A DNA stretch of 64,000 nucleotides from Aquiluna sp. (GTDB lineage: Bacteria > Actinomycetota > Actinomycetes > Actinomycetales > Microbacteriaceae): positions 186,001 to 250,000 of the forward strand of contig JAIOXN010000001.1 of assembly GCA_021741585.1 (NCBI GenBank). The letters run 5' to 3'. Shown here piece by piece: positions 28,911 through 36,770 of this stretch. The position numbers and the translations under genes were made by a program. Within the stretch, counting starts at the first letter, position 1, and every line of letters starts with the position of its first letter. Below the pieces are notes generated by a model, which was given only the letters and a program-made list of their open reading frames with translations, was not told the DNA's origin and searched no databases.

Positions 28911-30968
28911 TTAGGCGTCAATGCGCTCGCGGTCAAACGTGTCCGCCGACTCCACGATGAAGTCTCGTCTTGGAGCCACCTCGTTACCCATAAGTAACTC
29001 AAATACCTCATCCGCAGCCTTTGCATCATCAGCCGTGATCCTGCGAAGCATTCGGTTGTTTGGTTGCATTGTGGTTTCGGCCAACTGATCGGCATCCATC
29101 TCACCTAAGCCTTTATAACGCTGAATCGGTTGAGCATATGTTTTGCCCTTGCGCTCTAGGTCTGTGAGCAGCTCGGTCAACTCTGCCTGGGAGTAGGTGT
29201 AAACCGGTTCCTTAGAGCGCCCAGACTGCACCATTACTCTGTGGAGAGGTGGGACTGCGGCATAAACACGTCCCGCTTCGACCAAGGGCCGCATGTATCT
29301 GAAGAAAAGAGTTAGGAGCAACGTCCGAATGTGGGCACCATCGACATCGGCGTCGCTCATCAGAATGATCTTTTCATAGCGCACGGACTCGATATCAAAA
29401 GACCTTCCAGATCCCGCACCAATTACCTGAATAATCGACGCACATTCTGCATTTGAAAGCATGTCGGCAATCGACGCCTTCTGGACATTTAGTATTTTTC
29501 CGCGAATAGGGAGCAGCGCTTGGAACTTGGAGTCACGAGCCAGCTTCGCCGTGCCAAGAGCGCTGTCACCCTCAACAATAAACAGCTCAGAACCAGCTGC
29601 AGAATCAGCTCTGCAATCAACCAACTTGGAAGGCAGTGAGGATGACTCCAAGGCGTTCTTACGGCGCTGAGTATCTTTCAGCGACCTTGCGCTAATGCGA
29701 GCCTTGGCTTCGTTCACCACCTTCTCAAGGAGCTTCTCTACTTCAGCTTTAGTGCCTCTTTGATTGCCTGCAAGGTAATCATCCAGCCAAGAGCCAAATC
29801 CGCTCGAGACAATATTTCTGATCGCAGGTGTTCCAAGGGTCTCCTTGGTTTGACCCTCAAATTGTGGTTCGGGGAAACTTACCGCGATGACAGCAGTAAG
29901 CCCAGCCATGATGTCGTCCCGCTCAATTTTGAGACCGGTTGCCTTGAGCTTGCGGGCATTAGCCTCGATGATTGATCTAAAGGACTTGAGGATTCCCTGC
30001 TCAAAGCCAAGTTGGTGCGAACCACCCTTGGGGGTAGAAATAATGTTGACGTAACTGCGGAATTCGGTTTCAAATCCGGTACCCCAGCGCAGCGCAATGT
30101 CCACCTTGCAAGACCTAGTTACGGCCTTCGAAATCATAGAGCCTGAGTCTTCATCCAATACAGGTACGGTCTCTTCAAACTCTGAAGTGAAGGTTATTCG
30201 CTTGGTCGGAACTACAGCTAAATCATGAGCTAGATGCTCAACAAATTCTCCGATTCCACCTTCAAAGGAGTAGACAACCTCTTCGCCGGTCGCAATCTCC
30301 TTGGTCTTTAACGTGAGCCCCGGAACCAAAAAAGCAGTTTGTCTAAGTCGATTTGCAAGATCAGAAATTGAGAACTGAGCGCTTTGCTCGAAGATTTGGC
30401 GGTCTGGCCAGTAGCGCACCTTGGTACCGGTTACACCTTTACCGACCTTACCCAGCTTGCGCAGCTCACTCTTGTCTAAAAAGGGTGAGAACTTTGCGTC
30501 TGGACCTTCGCCTTCGAAGTTGCCAGGCTCGCCCCTGCGAAAGGACATTCCCCACGTGAATCCATCTCGGTTGACTTCAACGTCAAGCCTCGACGAAAGA
30601 GCGTTAACTACTGATGCACCAACACCATGCAATCCACCTGAAGCGCCATATGATCCGCCTCCGAATTTTCCACCGGCATGCAGCTTTGTGAAAACAACTT
30701 CAACACCAGAAAGCCCGGTTCTAGGTTCGATATCTACTGGAACTCCACGCCCTTGATCAGTAATCTCAGTTGAGCCATCGGGATAAACGGCGACGGAAAT
30801 CTCTTTTCCAAAACCTGCTAGCGCCTCATCAACACAGTTATCAATGATCTCCCAAAGGCAGTGCATTAGACCGCGAGCATCGGTGGAACCTATATACATT
30901 CCAGGGCGTTTGCGAACGGCTTCTAGGCCTTCGAGAACTGATAAGTGTCTTGCTGAGTAGTTTTCCAC
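28911..30968 (-). CDS. parE: DNA topoisomerase IV / gyrase-like subunit B
   Basis: ATPase subunit of a type IIA topoisomerase, 685 residues. Visible are RKRPGMYIGST, the ATP-binding EIIDNCVDEALAG and DQGRGVPVDI, the lid GGKFGGGSYGASGGLHGVGA, and the TOPRIM motifs VEGDSALGTAKLARD and MSDADVDGAHIRTLLL. It has GTG as start, with a TAGTCT box exactly 7 nt upstream and no Shine-Dalgarno site, suggesting a leaderless mRNA. It faces parC and is divergent from the DUF7455 gene. Confidence 0.94.
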   Translation of the reverse strand: MENYSARHLSVLEGLEAVRKRPGMYIGSTDARGLMHCLWEIIDNCVDEALAGFGKEISVAVYPDGSTEITDQGRGVPVDIEPRTGLSGVEVVFTKLHAGGKFGGGSYGASGGLHGVGASVVNALSSRLDVEVNRDGFTWGMSFRRGEPGNFEGEGPDAKFSPFLDKSELRKLGKVGKGVTGTKVRYWPDRQIFEQSAQFSISDLANRLRQTAFLVPGLTLKTKEIATGEEVVYSFEGGIGEFVEHLAHDLAVVPTKRITFTSEFEETVPVLDEDSGSMISKAVTRSCKVDIALRWGTGFETEFRSYVNIISTPKGGSHQLGFEQGILKSFRSIIEANARKLKATGLKIERDDIMAGLTAVIAVSFPEPQFEGQTKETLGTPAIRNIVSSGFGSWLDDYLAGNQRGTKAEVEKLLEKVVNEAKARISARSLKDTQRRKNALESSSLPSKLVDCRADSAAGSELFIVEGDSALGTAKLARDSKFQALLPIRGKILNVQKASIADMLSNAECASIIQVIGAGSGRSFDIESVRYEKIILMSDADVDGAHIRTLLLTLFFRYMRPLVEAGRVYAAVPPLHRVMVQSGRSKEPVYTYSQAELTELLTDLERKGKTYAQPIQRYKGLGEMDADQLAETTMQPNNRMLRRITADDAKAADEVFELLMGNEVAPRRDFIVESADTFDRERIDA

Positions 30969-30975
30969 TCGCTGA

Positions 30976-30981
30976 AGACTA
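30976..30981 (-). promoter_or_regulatory. Putative -10 box (leaderless) for parE
   Basis: TAGTCT on the minus strand (TANNNT), 7 nt before the parE GTG. An AATAAT further upstream (about 45 bp from the start) could be an alternative -10 giving a leadered transcript. Confidence 0.45.
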
Positions 30982-31067
30982 GGACATCTTGCGGCTTTCC
31001 CATTATTGCCACTTCGCAGTTAGCGAAACTGGGGGCATTAGGGACTCACTTGGGCCCAATCGGTGTT

Positions 31068-31073
31068 TAGATA
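31068..31073 (+). promoter_or_regulatory. Putative -10 box (leaderless) for the DUF7455 gene
   Basis: TAGATA (a near match, final A instead of T) lies 6 nt before the ATG of the small zinc-binding protein; no Shine-Dalgarno site is present. Confidence 0.35.
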
Positions 31074-31079
31074 TGCACG

Positions 31080-31277
31080 ATGGAAGATATCAAGGAAGTC
31101 TCAAAGCTGGTTGCAAACGATCGTTGCGATGTTTGTGGTGCGCAAGCTTATATTCGCGTTGAGCTAGAAGGTGGCGAGCTGTTGTTTTGCGCCCACCACG
31201 GAAATGCAAATAAAGACAAGCTCAAGCCGCTTGTTGTGAATTGGCACGACCAGTCGGAAGACCTTAGCCAAAAGTAG
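31080..31277 (+). CDS. DUF7455 small putative zinc-binding protein
   Basis: Protein of 65 residues found throughout Actinobacteria near sigma-factor and topoisomerase genes. It has a CDVC motif near residues 16-19 followed by CAHHGN near residues 37-42, a probable metal-binding knuckle of the form CxxC...CxHH. Function unknown. It is divergent from parE and its last 14 bp overlap the 3' end of the GatD-like gene. Confidence 0.85.
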   Translation: MEDIKEVSKLVANDRCDVCGAQAYIRVELEGGELLFCAHHGNANKDKLKPLVVNWHDQSEDLSQK

Positions 31278-31824
31278 TTCTAGCGGCGATCTCCGCAGGA
31301 AAATCTAGCTGCCACTGTTGCAGCTCCCCCTCATAACTCAGCACACTCGCAAGTCTTTTCAGTAATTGTGGGTTCTTGGCTAGAACCGGACCGAAAAGGG
31401 TGGTTCCAAAGAAGTTCCCATTACTGAAAAACCTAGGCTCCACCAACTCCGAATTGTGATAGCCAATGACATCACCAAATTCAGTCGACACCTTCATGAA
31501 CTCAGAGCGACGAGATCCAAATTGAAGCTCGATCCCCAACTGCGGAGCAAGTAGCTCATAGGAGCGACCAATCAGAAGCGTGGCTCTGCCGCTCGCAAGC
31601 CTCGAAGTCAGCAGCTGAACAAGGTCTAATAATTCACCCTCATAGTGATTGATTGCAGCAATCGATGCGTCACCAATCAAGACGAAATCATCTTCCTGCG
31701 CTATCTGATCGACAACTTGGTGTTCAATCTGCTGAGCATTTAGGGAATAACTCAATGCTTCAATGTTGCCCTGATCACCATTGTTGTTGAAATGTTCCGG
31801 CCTGAAACTACTGATCTTGATCAT
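31264..31824 (-). CDS. GatD-like protein lacking the catalytic Cys and His (pseudo-glutaminase)
   Basis: Protein of 186 residues with the scaffold of GatD, the glutaminase half of the MurT/GatD lipid II amidase. The N-terminal NNNGDQGNIEAL aligns with the GatD YSDIGN-type start, TLLIGRSYELLA aligns with the nucleophile segment (TICGGYQFLG in S. aureus) and FFGTTLFGPVLAKNP aligns with GTYLHGPILPKN. The nucleophile cysteine is absent, the catalytic His is Phe, and the protein has no cysteine anywhere. The oxyanion-side GGG is GDA. It is shorter than typical GatD (about 240). The start overlaps the MurT-like stop (ATGA). It is an intact open frame in an operon, so not an ordinary pseudogene. Confidence 0.85.
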   Translation of the reverse strand: MIKISSFRPEHFNNNGDQGNIEALSYSLNAQQIEHQVVDQIAQEDDFVLIGDASIAAINHYEGELLDLVQLLTSRLASGRATLLIGRSYELLAPQLGIELQFGSRRSEFMKVSTEFGDVIGYHNSELVEPRFFSNGNFFGTTLFGPVLAKNPQLLKRLASVLSYEGELQQWQLDFPAEIAARTTFG

Positions 31825-33041
31825 TTGGCAAGTCCTAGATATCTGCGAGTTCTTCGCATAGCGTCGGCAGAAAACATGATCGTTGGGCTGTCACCAGGGA
31901 GCCCCAAAAACTCCTCGACTGACTTATCAATTTCGGGAATTACGGCTCCGATTTCTACGCCCTGGTACTTCAACCTCAAAGCCAGGTCATAAGCATTGAA
32001 GCCTGCGACTATATCTACCCGCGTCATGCCTGTGAAGTCGACCGTCCAGAGCCAGGATGGGTCGTGAATATCTCGACCTGCCATGATCATCAGTGGTGTT
32101 TTTGACTCACCAAGGGCAGAAAGATTCAGCTGGAAGCTAGTTGGGTTTTGAACCAGCATCAGCCGGACCGCTCGCTCTCTGATCTGCGCAAGTTCATCCC
32201 TTGCGAATACCGGAGGTAAGGAAGCGACTATGGACTGGCATTTTGGAATAGCCAAATCCACCAATTGATTAGCTGCCGCAAAAGCAGCAGCCATATTCAA
32301 AGCCTGGGAGAAGCCCCCTCCGGATTGCTCGAATTGAGCGGACCAACCCGAACTTGAAAGCTCGATGCTTGAATCGGAGATGCTCGTAACTTTGCAGTCG
32401 GGACTTAGAGCAAGCTCAGGACCAAAATTTAGGGCATAGACCGGAGCCTTCGGTGATGCTAATAAGGCTTCAGAGAGCCCGAAAGTGAAAGTCTTAGCGT
32501 GATTAGAGAGTGCCTGAGTGAGGTTCTTATCCCCCGCATTCAAGACAATTGATTCTGAGTTATTTGCAATCTCCAGAAGTTTCTCGGCAACAAAGACTGG
32601 ATCGACGAACCTGTCCAGTTGATCCGAGAGGACATTAGTAAATACGGCTAGGCGCGGCCGAAGTTCATTACTTAGAGCAGCTCCGTGACCCTCGTCCCAT
32701 TCAAAGACGACAATGTCTGCATCAATGCGGCCTCGTAGGTCTCCAAATTGAAGAACTGAGGCAAAAAAGCCCTGCCGGATGTTTGCGGTGGAGGGGTTGG
32801 TGAAAACTTTAAGCCCATGTCCGCGCAGTAACTCGACGAGGATCTTTGTCGTTGACGACTTACCCGCCGAGCCCGAGACAACCACCAATCCAAGTGGTGC
32901 GGAGGCAACAGCCTGTTCAAGTAATTTGGGCTGAATAATACGAGCAATTGTGCCAGGAAGAGCAGATCCTCCCCCACGGCGCACCACTCTGAGCGCGCGC
33001 CTTGCTAACTTCCCAAGCAGCATCGCCAGGAAAGTGCGCAT
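31821..33041 (-). CDS. Divergent MurT-like Mur ligase without the zinc ribbon
   Basis: Mur-ligase-fold protein of 406 residues aligning with MurT, the ATP-dependent half of the D-glutamate alpha-amidase. Seen: N-terminal KLARRALRVVRRGG and LPGTIARII, P-loop SGSAGKSSTTK (usual TGTNGKTTTS), FEWDEG, TNVLSDQLDRF (usual TNFFRDQMDRF), LVQNPTSF (usual AKNPAG) and PSWLWTVDF (usual SWIYDADF). The four-cysteine ribbon that normally sits in the central domain is missing; only two unrelated Cys remain. The ATP site looks functional. It starts directly after the rpoD stop and is coupled to the GatD-like gene. Substrate may have changed (see findings). Confidence 0.85.
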   Translation of the reverse strand: MRTFLAMLLGKLARRALRVVRRGGGSALPGTIARIIQPKLLEQAVASAPLGLVVVSGSAGKSSTTKILVELLRGHGLKVFTNPSTANIRQGFFASVLQFGDLRGRIDADIVVFEWDEGHGAALSNELRPRLAVFTNVLSDQLDRFVDPVFVAEKLLEIANNSESIVLNAGDKNLTQALSNHAKTFTFGLSEALLASPKAPVYALNFGPELALSPDCKVTSISDSSIELSSSGWSAQFEQSGGGFSQALNMAAAFAAANQLVDLAIPKCQSIVASLPPVFARDELAQIRERAVRLMLVQNPTSFQLNLSALGESKTPLMIMAGRDIHDPSWLWTVDFTGMTRVDIVAGFNAYDLALRLKYQGVEIGAVIPEIDKSVEEFLGLPGDSPTIMFSADAMRRTRRYLGLAK

Positions 33042-34247
33042 TTAGCTATCCAGGTAGTCGCGCAAAAGCTGTGAACGCGATGGGTGGCGAAGCTTTGACA
33101 TGGTCTTCGACTCAATCTGACGGATTCTCTCGCGTGTTACGCCGAACTTCTCACCGATTTGGTCAAGGGTCATCTGAACCCCATCGCCCAGTCCGAAGCG
33201 TGAGCGGATAACCCCAGCTTCACGTGGGTGAAGAGATTCGAGCACTCTGTCTAGCTCCTGCTGAAGCATGGTGAAACCAACGGCATCGGCTGGAACAACT
33301 GCTTCGGTGTCTTCGATAAGGTCACCGAACTCGCTATCGCCATCTTCACCAAGAGGAGTAGATAGGGAAATTGGCTCGCGGCCATATTTCTGGACCTCAA
33401 CTACCTTTTCAGGAGTCATATCCAATTCAGCAGCCAATTCCTCAGGCGTTGGCTCGCGACCAAGGTCCTGTAGAAGTTGGCGTTGGACTCGAGCAAGCTT
33501 GTTGATTACCTCGACCATGTGGACAGGGATACGAATGGTGCGAGCCTGATCTGCCATCGCACGAGTGATTGCCTGACGAATCCACCAGGTCGCATAGGTC
33601 GAAAACTTATAGCCCTTGGTGTAGTCAAACTTCTCAACAGCACGGATCAATCCGAGGTTTCCCTCTTGAATCAGGTCGAGGAACTGCATGCCACGGCCGG
33701 TGTAGCGCTTGGCCAGGGAAACAACTAGACGAAGGTTCGCTTCTAGAAGGTGAGCCTTTGCGCGCTGACCATCCTTGACGACCCAGTTATAGTCTCTGCG
33801 GTCGGCTGGAGAGAGGGTTTTTTCGGTTGAAAGTTTTTCCTCAGCGAATAGCCCGGCTTCAATGCGCTTTGCAAGCTCAACCTCAAGCTCTGCGTTTAGG
33901 AGCGCAACCTTACCAATCTGCTTTAGATAATCCTTGACCGGGTCGGCGGTTGCTCCTGAAATAGTGAGGTTCTGAACCGGGATGTCATCATCATCATCGG
34001 AAAGAACTAGCACATCGGCTGGCAGCTGGATTGACTCTGTCGCTGGCTCCGCATCATCGGCTTTGTCGGCCGCGTCTGAATCTGATGCTAAATCAACAGC
34101 GGTTGTTGCCTCGGCAACGATGTCGTCCACCGACTCCACGTCAATGTCATCGATGTCTTCTTCGTCGGAATCAACCTCTGATTTGGCAGCCTTGGTGCTC
34201 TTCTTTGTAGAAGAGGCCTTGGCCTTGGCTTTAGATGCAGTAGCGAT
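33042..34247 (-). CDS. rpoD: Primary RNA polymerase sigma factor RpoD/SigA
   Basis: Housekeeping sigma-70 factor. Regions visible: 1.2 [16 protein letters not shown], 2.x [20 protein letters not shown] and [15 protein letters not shown], 3 [14 protein letters not shown], 4.2 [20 protein letters not shown]. The first canonical start in frame is GTG 34137-34139, which lacks a ribosome-binding site. Upstream codons stay open and encode a Lys/Ala/Ser-rich then acidic segment typical of actinobacterial SigA N-termini, back to ATC 34245-34247, which has AGAGG six bases upstream. I extend the gene to that ATC (401 residues); no ATG, GTG or TTG exists between it and the upstream stop. MurT-like follows with no gap. 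Confidence 0.93.
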   Translation of the reverse strand: MATASKAKAKASSTKKSTKAAKSEVDSDEEDIDDIDVESVDDIVAEATTAVDLASDSDAADKADDAEPATESIQLPADVLVLSDDDDDIPVQNLTISGATADPVKDYLKQIGKVALLNAELEVELAKRIEAGLFAEEKLSTEKTLSPADRRDYNWVVKDGQRAKAHLLEANLRLVVSLAKRYTGRGMQFLDLIQEGNLGLIRAVEKFDYTKGYKFSTYATWWIRQAITRAMADQARTIRIPVHMVEVINKLARVQRQLLQDLGREPTPEELAAELDMTPEKVVEVQKYGREPISLSTPLGEDGDSEFGDLIEDTEAVVPADAVGFTMLQQELDRVLESLHPREAGVIRSRFGLGDGVQMTLDQIGEKFGVTRERIRQIESKTMSKLRHPSRSQLLRDYLDS

Positions 34248-34274
34248 GATTAACCTCTTTTTCGGGCAGACTTT

Positions 34275-34315
34275 AAACCCTTGTCAAGTCGGTTTTGCTG
34301 ACTGGAAAAGGGTTT
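34275..34315 (-). promoter_or_regulatory. Stem-loop in the rpoD 5' leader
   Basis: On the minus strand AAACCCTT pairs perfectly with AAGGGTTT 25 nt later, with an inner AGTC/GACT helix separated by 4-nt internal loops. It begins at about the predicted transcription start and ends about 27 nt before the ATC start codon. It has no T-tract, so it is a leader structure rather than a terminator. Confidence 0.5.
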
Positions 34316-34323
34316 GAACCGCT

Positions 34324-34329
34324 ATTATG
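34324..34329 (-). promoter_or_regulatory. Putative -10 box for rpoD
   Basis: CATAAT preceded by TGG on the minus strand, i.e. an extended -10 (TGN). It predicts a start near 34317 and a leader of about 70 nt. Confidence 0.55.
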
Positions 34330-34389
34330 CCACCTTTTTTGCGGAATTAGTCTAAATAAAGCGTAATAACCGCATTTTTATTCCAAAAT

Positions 34390-35292
34390 CTAGTCTTGTT
34401 CCTCATTGCGCCTTATGGCTGCTAGGTAGTTCTCGAGTTCCTGAGCGATCTTCTCGGCATCCGGCGCTTCAGCTTTAGGGGCGGCAATCGGAGATCTAGC
34501 TGGTGCACCCTCGCCTGTGGCGTAACCCTGCTCCAATGTGGCTACCAGCTTTGCAAGTTCTGGGTTATCTGCTACTTGGGCTTCGACTTTATTCTCAAAG
34601 ACAATTGAACGCTCTCTGATTTCATCGGACGGAAATACCAGGCCTGTTGCGGCACTCAATAACTCCAAGCCGGTCAGTGCAGCCTTGGGCACTTCATTCT
34701 CAGCTAGATAATGCGGCACCAAGAGCACAAAGCCGCAAGACGGGAGGTCAGTCTCCATCAGCCTGTATTCCAATAGATGGACGATGTTTGCCGGTACTTG
34801 AGTCTGCGGCTTCCACTCGCTGAACCTTGCAATCAAATCTTGGCGATTTCCCGAGACTGTTATCCCGGTAGGTCTCGAGTGAGGAATTGGAAAAGGTATT
34901 GAGTGCACCCAAGTAAAGGAAGACACCTCAAAATCGACGCAGAAATCAACGACTGCTCGGGAAAACTCGTCCCATCTGAGATCGGGCTCATAACCCTCTA
35001 GTAGGAGAAAAGGTTGATCTGCCTCATCTCGCATTAGGTAAACCCCCAGCACATGCGGTTCGTAACTTGCGATGTGGTCCTTTTCAAAAAGCAGAACCGG
35101 TCTCCTGGAGCGGTAATCAAGAAGTTCATCATTATGAAAACGAGCGACCAGGTCATTATCAAGAGTTGCAAAAAGGTGATCGCTGAGTTGAGAGACGGTA
35201 GATCCAGAGTCTGTGAATCCGGATATCAGGGCAACCATTGGCAAATTAGAGATATCGATCTCAGGTTCATAAAAACGGTAAATGTCGCTCAC
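34390..35292 (-). CDS. PAC2-family protein
   Basis: Protein of 300 residues of the PAC2 (proteasome assembly chaperone 2-like) family common in Actinobacteria. Family marks are VALISGFTDSGSTVSQLSDHL near the N-terminus, a WVHSIPFPIPHSRP segment near residues 128-141 and FVLLVPHYLAENEVPKAA near residues 188-205, followed by an Ala/Pro-rich linker and a helical C-terminus. No catalytic role is known. It begins with GTG placed 6 nt after a TAGTAT box, divergent from pepA across only 32 bp. Confidence 0.85.
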   Translation of the reverse strand: MSDIYRFYEPEIDISNLPMVALISGFTDSGSTVSQLSDHLFATLDNDLVARFHNDELLDYRSRRPVLLFEKDHIASYEPHVLGVYLMRDEADQPFLLLEGYEPDLRWDEFSRAVVDFCVDFEVSSFTWVHSIPFPIPHSRPTGITVSGNRQDLIARFSEWKPQTQVPANIVHLLEYRLMETDLPSCGFVLLVPHYLAENEVPKAALTGLELLSAATGLVFPSDEIRERSIVFENKVEAQVADNPELAKLVATLEQGYATGEGAPARSPIAAPKAEAPDAEKIAQELENYLAAIRRNEEQD

Positions 35293-35298
35293 AGGCTG

Positions 35299-35304
35299 AT
35301 ACTA
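35299..35304 (-). promoter_or_regulatory. Putative -10 box (leaderless) for the PAC2 gene
   Basis: TAGTAT on the minus strand ends 6 nt before the GTG start. It is 7 bp away from the opposing -10 box of pepA. Confidence 0.5.
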
Positions 35305-35311
35305 ACCCACC

Positions 35312-35317
35312 TAAACT
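35312..35317 (+). promoter_or_regulatory. Putative -10 box (leaderless) for pepA
   Basis: TAAACT ends 7 nt before the pepA ATG, which lacks a Shine-Dalgarno site. Confidence 0.5.
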
Positions 35318-35324
35318 CTTTGTT

Positions 35325-36725
35325 ATGCAAAGCATTTCTCTAATCTCAAGCCTTCCGAACCAACCACACCACCTCGCAATTCCCTTCTACGACAAAGGTC
35401 TCTCGACACCGGAAAGGGTCGCGGAACCGTCCGTGCAAGAGCTCGCTACCTTCGGCGCAAAATCTAAGATTGGAAGTGTCGCACGCCTTCCCTATAAAAA
35501 CGGAGCGCTTGTCCTAATTGGAGCTGGATCCAGCCTCTCCCCCAGAGATTTTGCAGCTGCAGCGGCAAGGGCAGCCATTAGCGATGTTCCGATGGTTGTT
35601 TCATTGCCAGGCGCAACCGAGGCAGATGTCACTGGTCTTGCAGAAGGGCTCAACCTTGGACCAGCGACAAATACTGACTACAAGGCTCAAAAAGACAATC
35701 TAGTATTTCACATTTTGGTTGAGGAGGAACTAAAAGACCTCAACATCGATTCGAACATCGCAATCACGGACATCATTCGCGACATCAGAGAAATCATCAA
35801 TCTGCCTGCGAATGATCTTTACCCCGAGTCGCTTGCTGCTAAAGCAAGAGTCCTTTGCTCGGCGCTGCCGATTGATATTGACATCTGGGATGAAGCTAAA
35901 TTGGAACAAGAGCGTTGCGGTGGAATTCTCTCTGTCGGCAGGGGCTCGGTTAGACCTCCCCGACTTGTCAAGCTTTCGTACCGCGGGGGCGGAAAGCATC
36001 TTGCCCTAGTAGGTAAGGGAATCACATTTGACACCGGTGGATTGTCGCTAAAGCCAGCCGAATCTATGGTTGGAATGAAGTACGACATGGCAGGAGCTGC
36101 CACCATCCTTGGAGCTATCGCCGCGATCGCAAGACTAGGACTAAAAGTAGACGTGACGGCATATCTATGTATCGCGGAGAACATGCCATCAGGCCAAGCC
36201 ACTCGGCCTGGGGATGTAATCCGGATCAGAAACGGTAAAAGCGTTGAGGTGCTAAACACTGATGCAGAGGGTCGATTGGTTCTCGCTGATGGACTTTCTT
36301 TGGCGCAAGAGACGAACCCCGACCACATCATCGATGTAGCAACACTTACTGGCGCGGCAACAATCGCGCTGGGAAACCGATATGCAGGAGTTATGGGCCA
36401 TGGCCTAGCGGTGGAAATGGTGAAAGCCGCTGCCCAATCATCCGAGGAGCTCGTTTGGGAGATGCCGTTGCCGGAAGAACTTAGACCGTTGCTTGATTCT
36501 GACTTAGCAGATATTGCAAACGTAAAGATTGGCAATCGTGCCGGTGGCATGCTCGTTGGCGGCCACTTCCTTGCCGAATTCGTTTCACCCGAGACCAGCT
36601 GGGCCCATTTGGACATAGCCGGCCCTGCAAATAATGATGGTGCCCCATACTCGGTTGTGCCCAAGGGAGCCTCGGGTGTAATGATCAGAACTTTGGTCGA
36701 AACCGCTAGAACTTTGGCCCTCTGA
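35325..36725 (+). CDS. pepA: Leucyl aminopeptidase (M17)
   Basis: Cytosolic metallo-aminopeptidase of 466 residues. The M17 signature NTDAEGRLVLADGLS is present (near 307-321), as are the metal/active-site segment LVGKGITFDTGGLSLKP and YDMAGAATILG. Length is normal. It removes N-terminal residues from peptides, complementing the Map enzyme further along. Its mRNA appears leaderless. lpdA follows 45 bp downstream with its own promoter. Confidence 0.95.
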   Translation: MQSISLISSLPNQPHHLAIPFYDKGLSTPERVAEPSVQELATFGAKSKIGSVARLPYKNGALVLIGAGSSLSPRDFAAAAARAAISDVPMVVSLPGATEADVTGLAEGLNLGPATNTDYKAQKDNLVFHILVEEELKDLNIDSNIAITDIIRDIREIINLPANDLYPESLAAKARVLCSALPIDIDIWDEAKLEQERCGGILSVGRGSVRPPRLVKLSYRGGGKHLALVGKGITFDTGGLSLKPAESMVGMKYDMAGAATILGAIAAIARLGLKVDVTAYLCIAENMPSGQATRPGDVIRIRNGKSVEVLNTDAEGRLVLADGLSLAQETNPDHIIDVATLTGAATIALGNRYAGVMGHGLAVEMVKAAAQSSEELVWEMPLPEELRPLLDSDLADIANVKIGNRAGGMLVGGHFLAEFVSPETSWAHLDIAGPANNDGAPYSVVPKGASGVMIRTLVETARTLAL

Positions 36726-36732
36726 TAGGTAT

Positions 36733-36738
36733 TAGACT
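36733..36738 (+). promoter_or_regulatory. Putative -10 box for lpdA
   Basis: TAGACT lies 32 bp before the chosen lpdA start and would give a leader containing the GGAG ribosome-binding site. Confidence 0.45.
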
Positions 36739-36770
36739 TAGCTTGTTTGGCGCAAATATTGGAGCAAATC

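Noticed and set aside
31264-31824. Treating the GatD-like gene as a simple pseudogene
   Set aside because: The frame is intact, overlaps its partner as ATGA, keeps the structural motifs and shows no frameshift; only the catalytic residues are lost.
34360-34389. Terminator after the PAC2 gene
   Set aside because: Only a 3-bp GCG/CGC stem within A/T-rich sequence is present, too weak to call.
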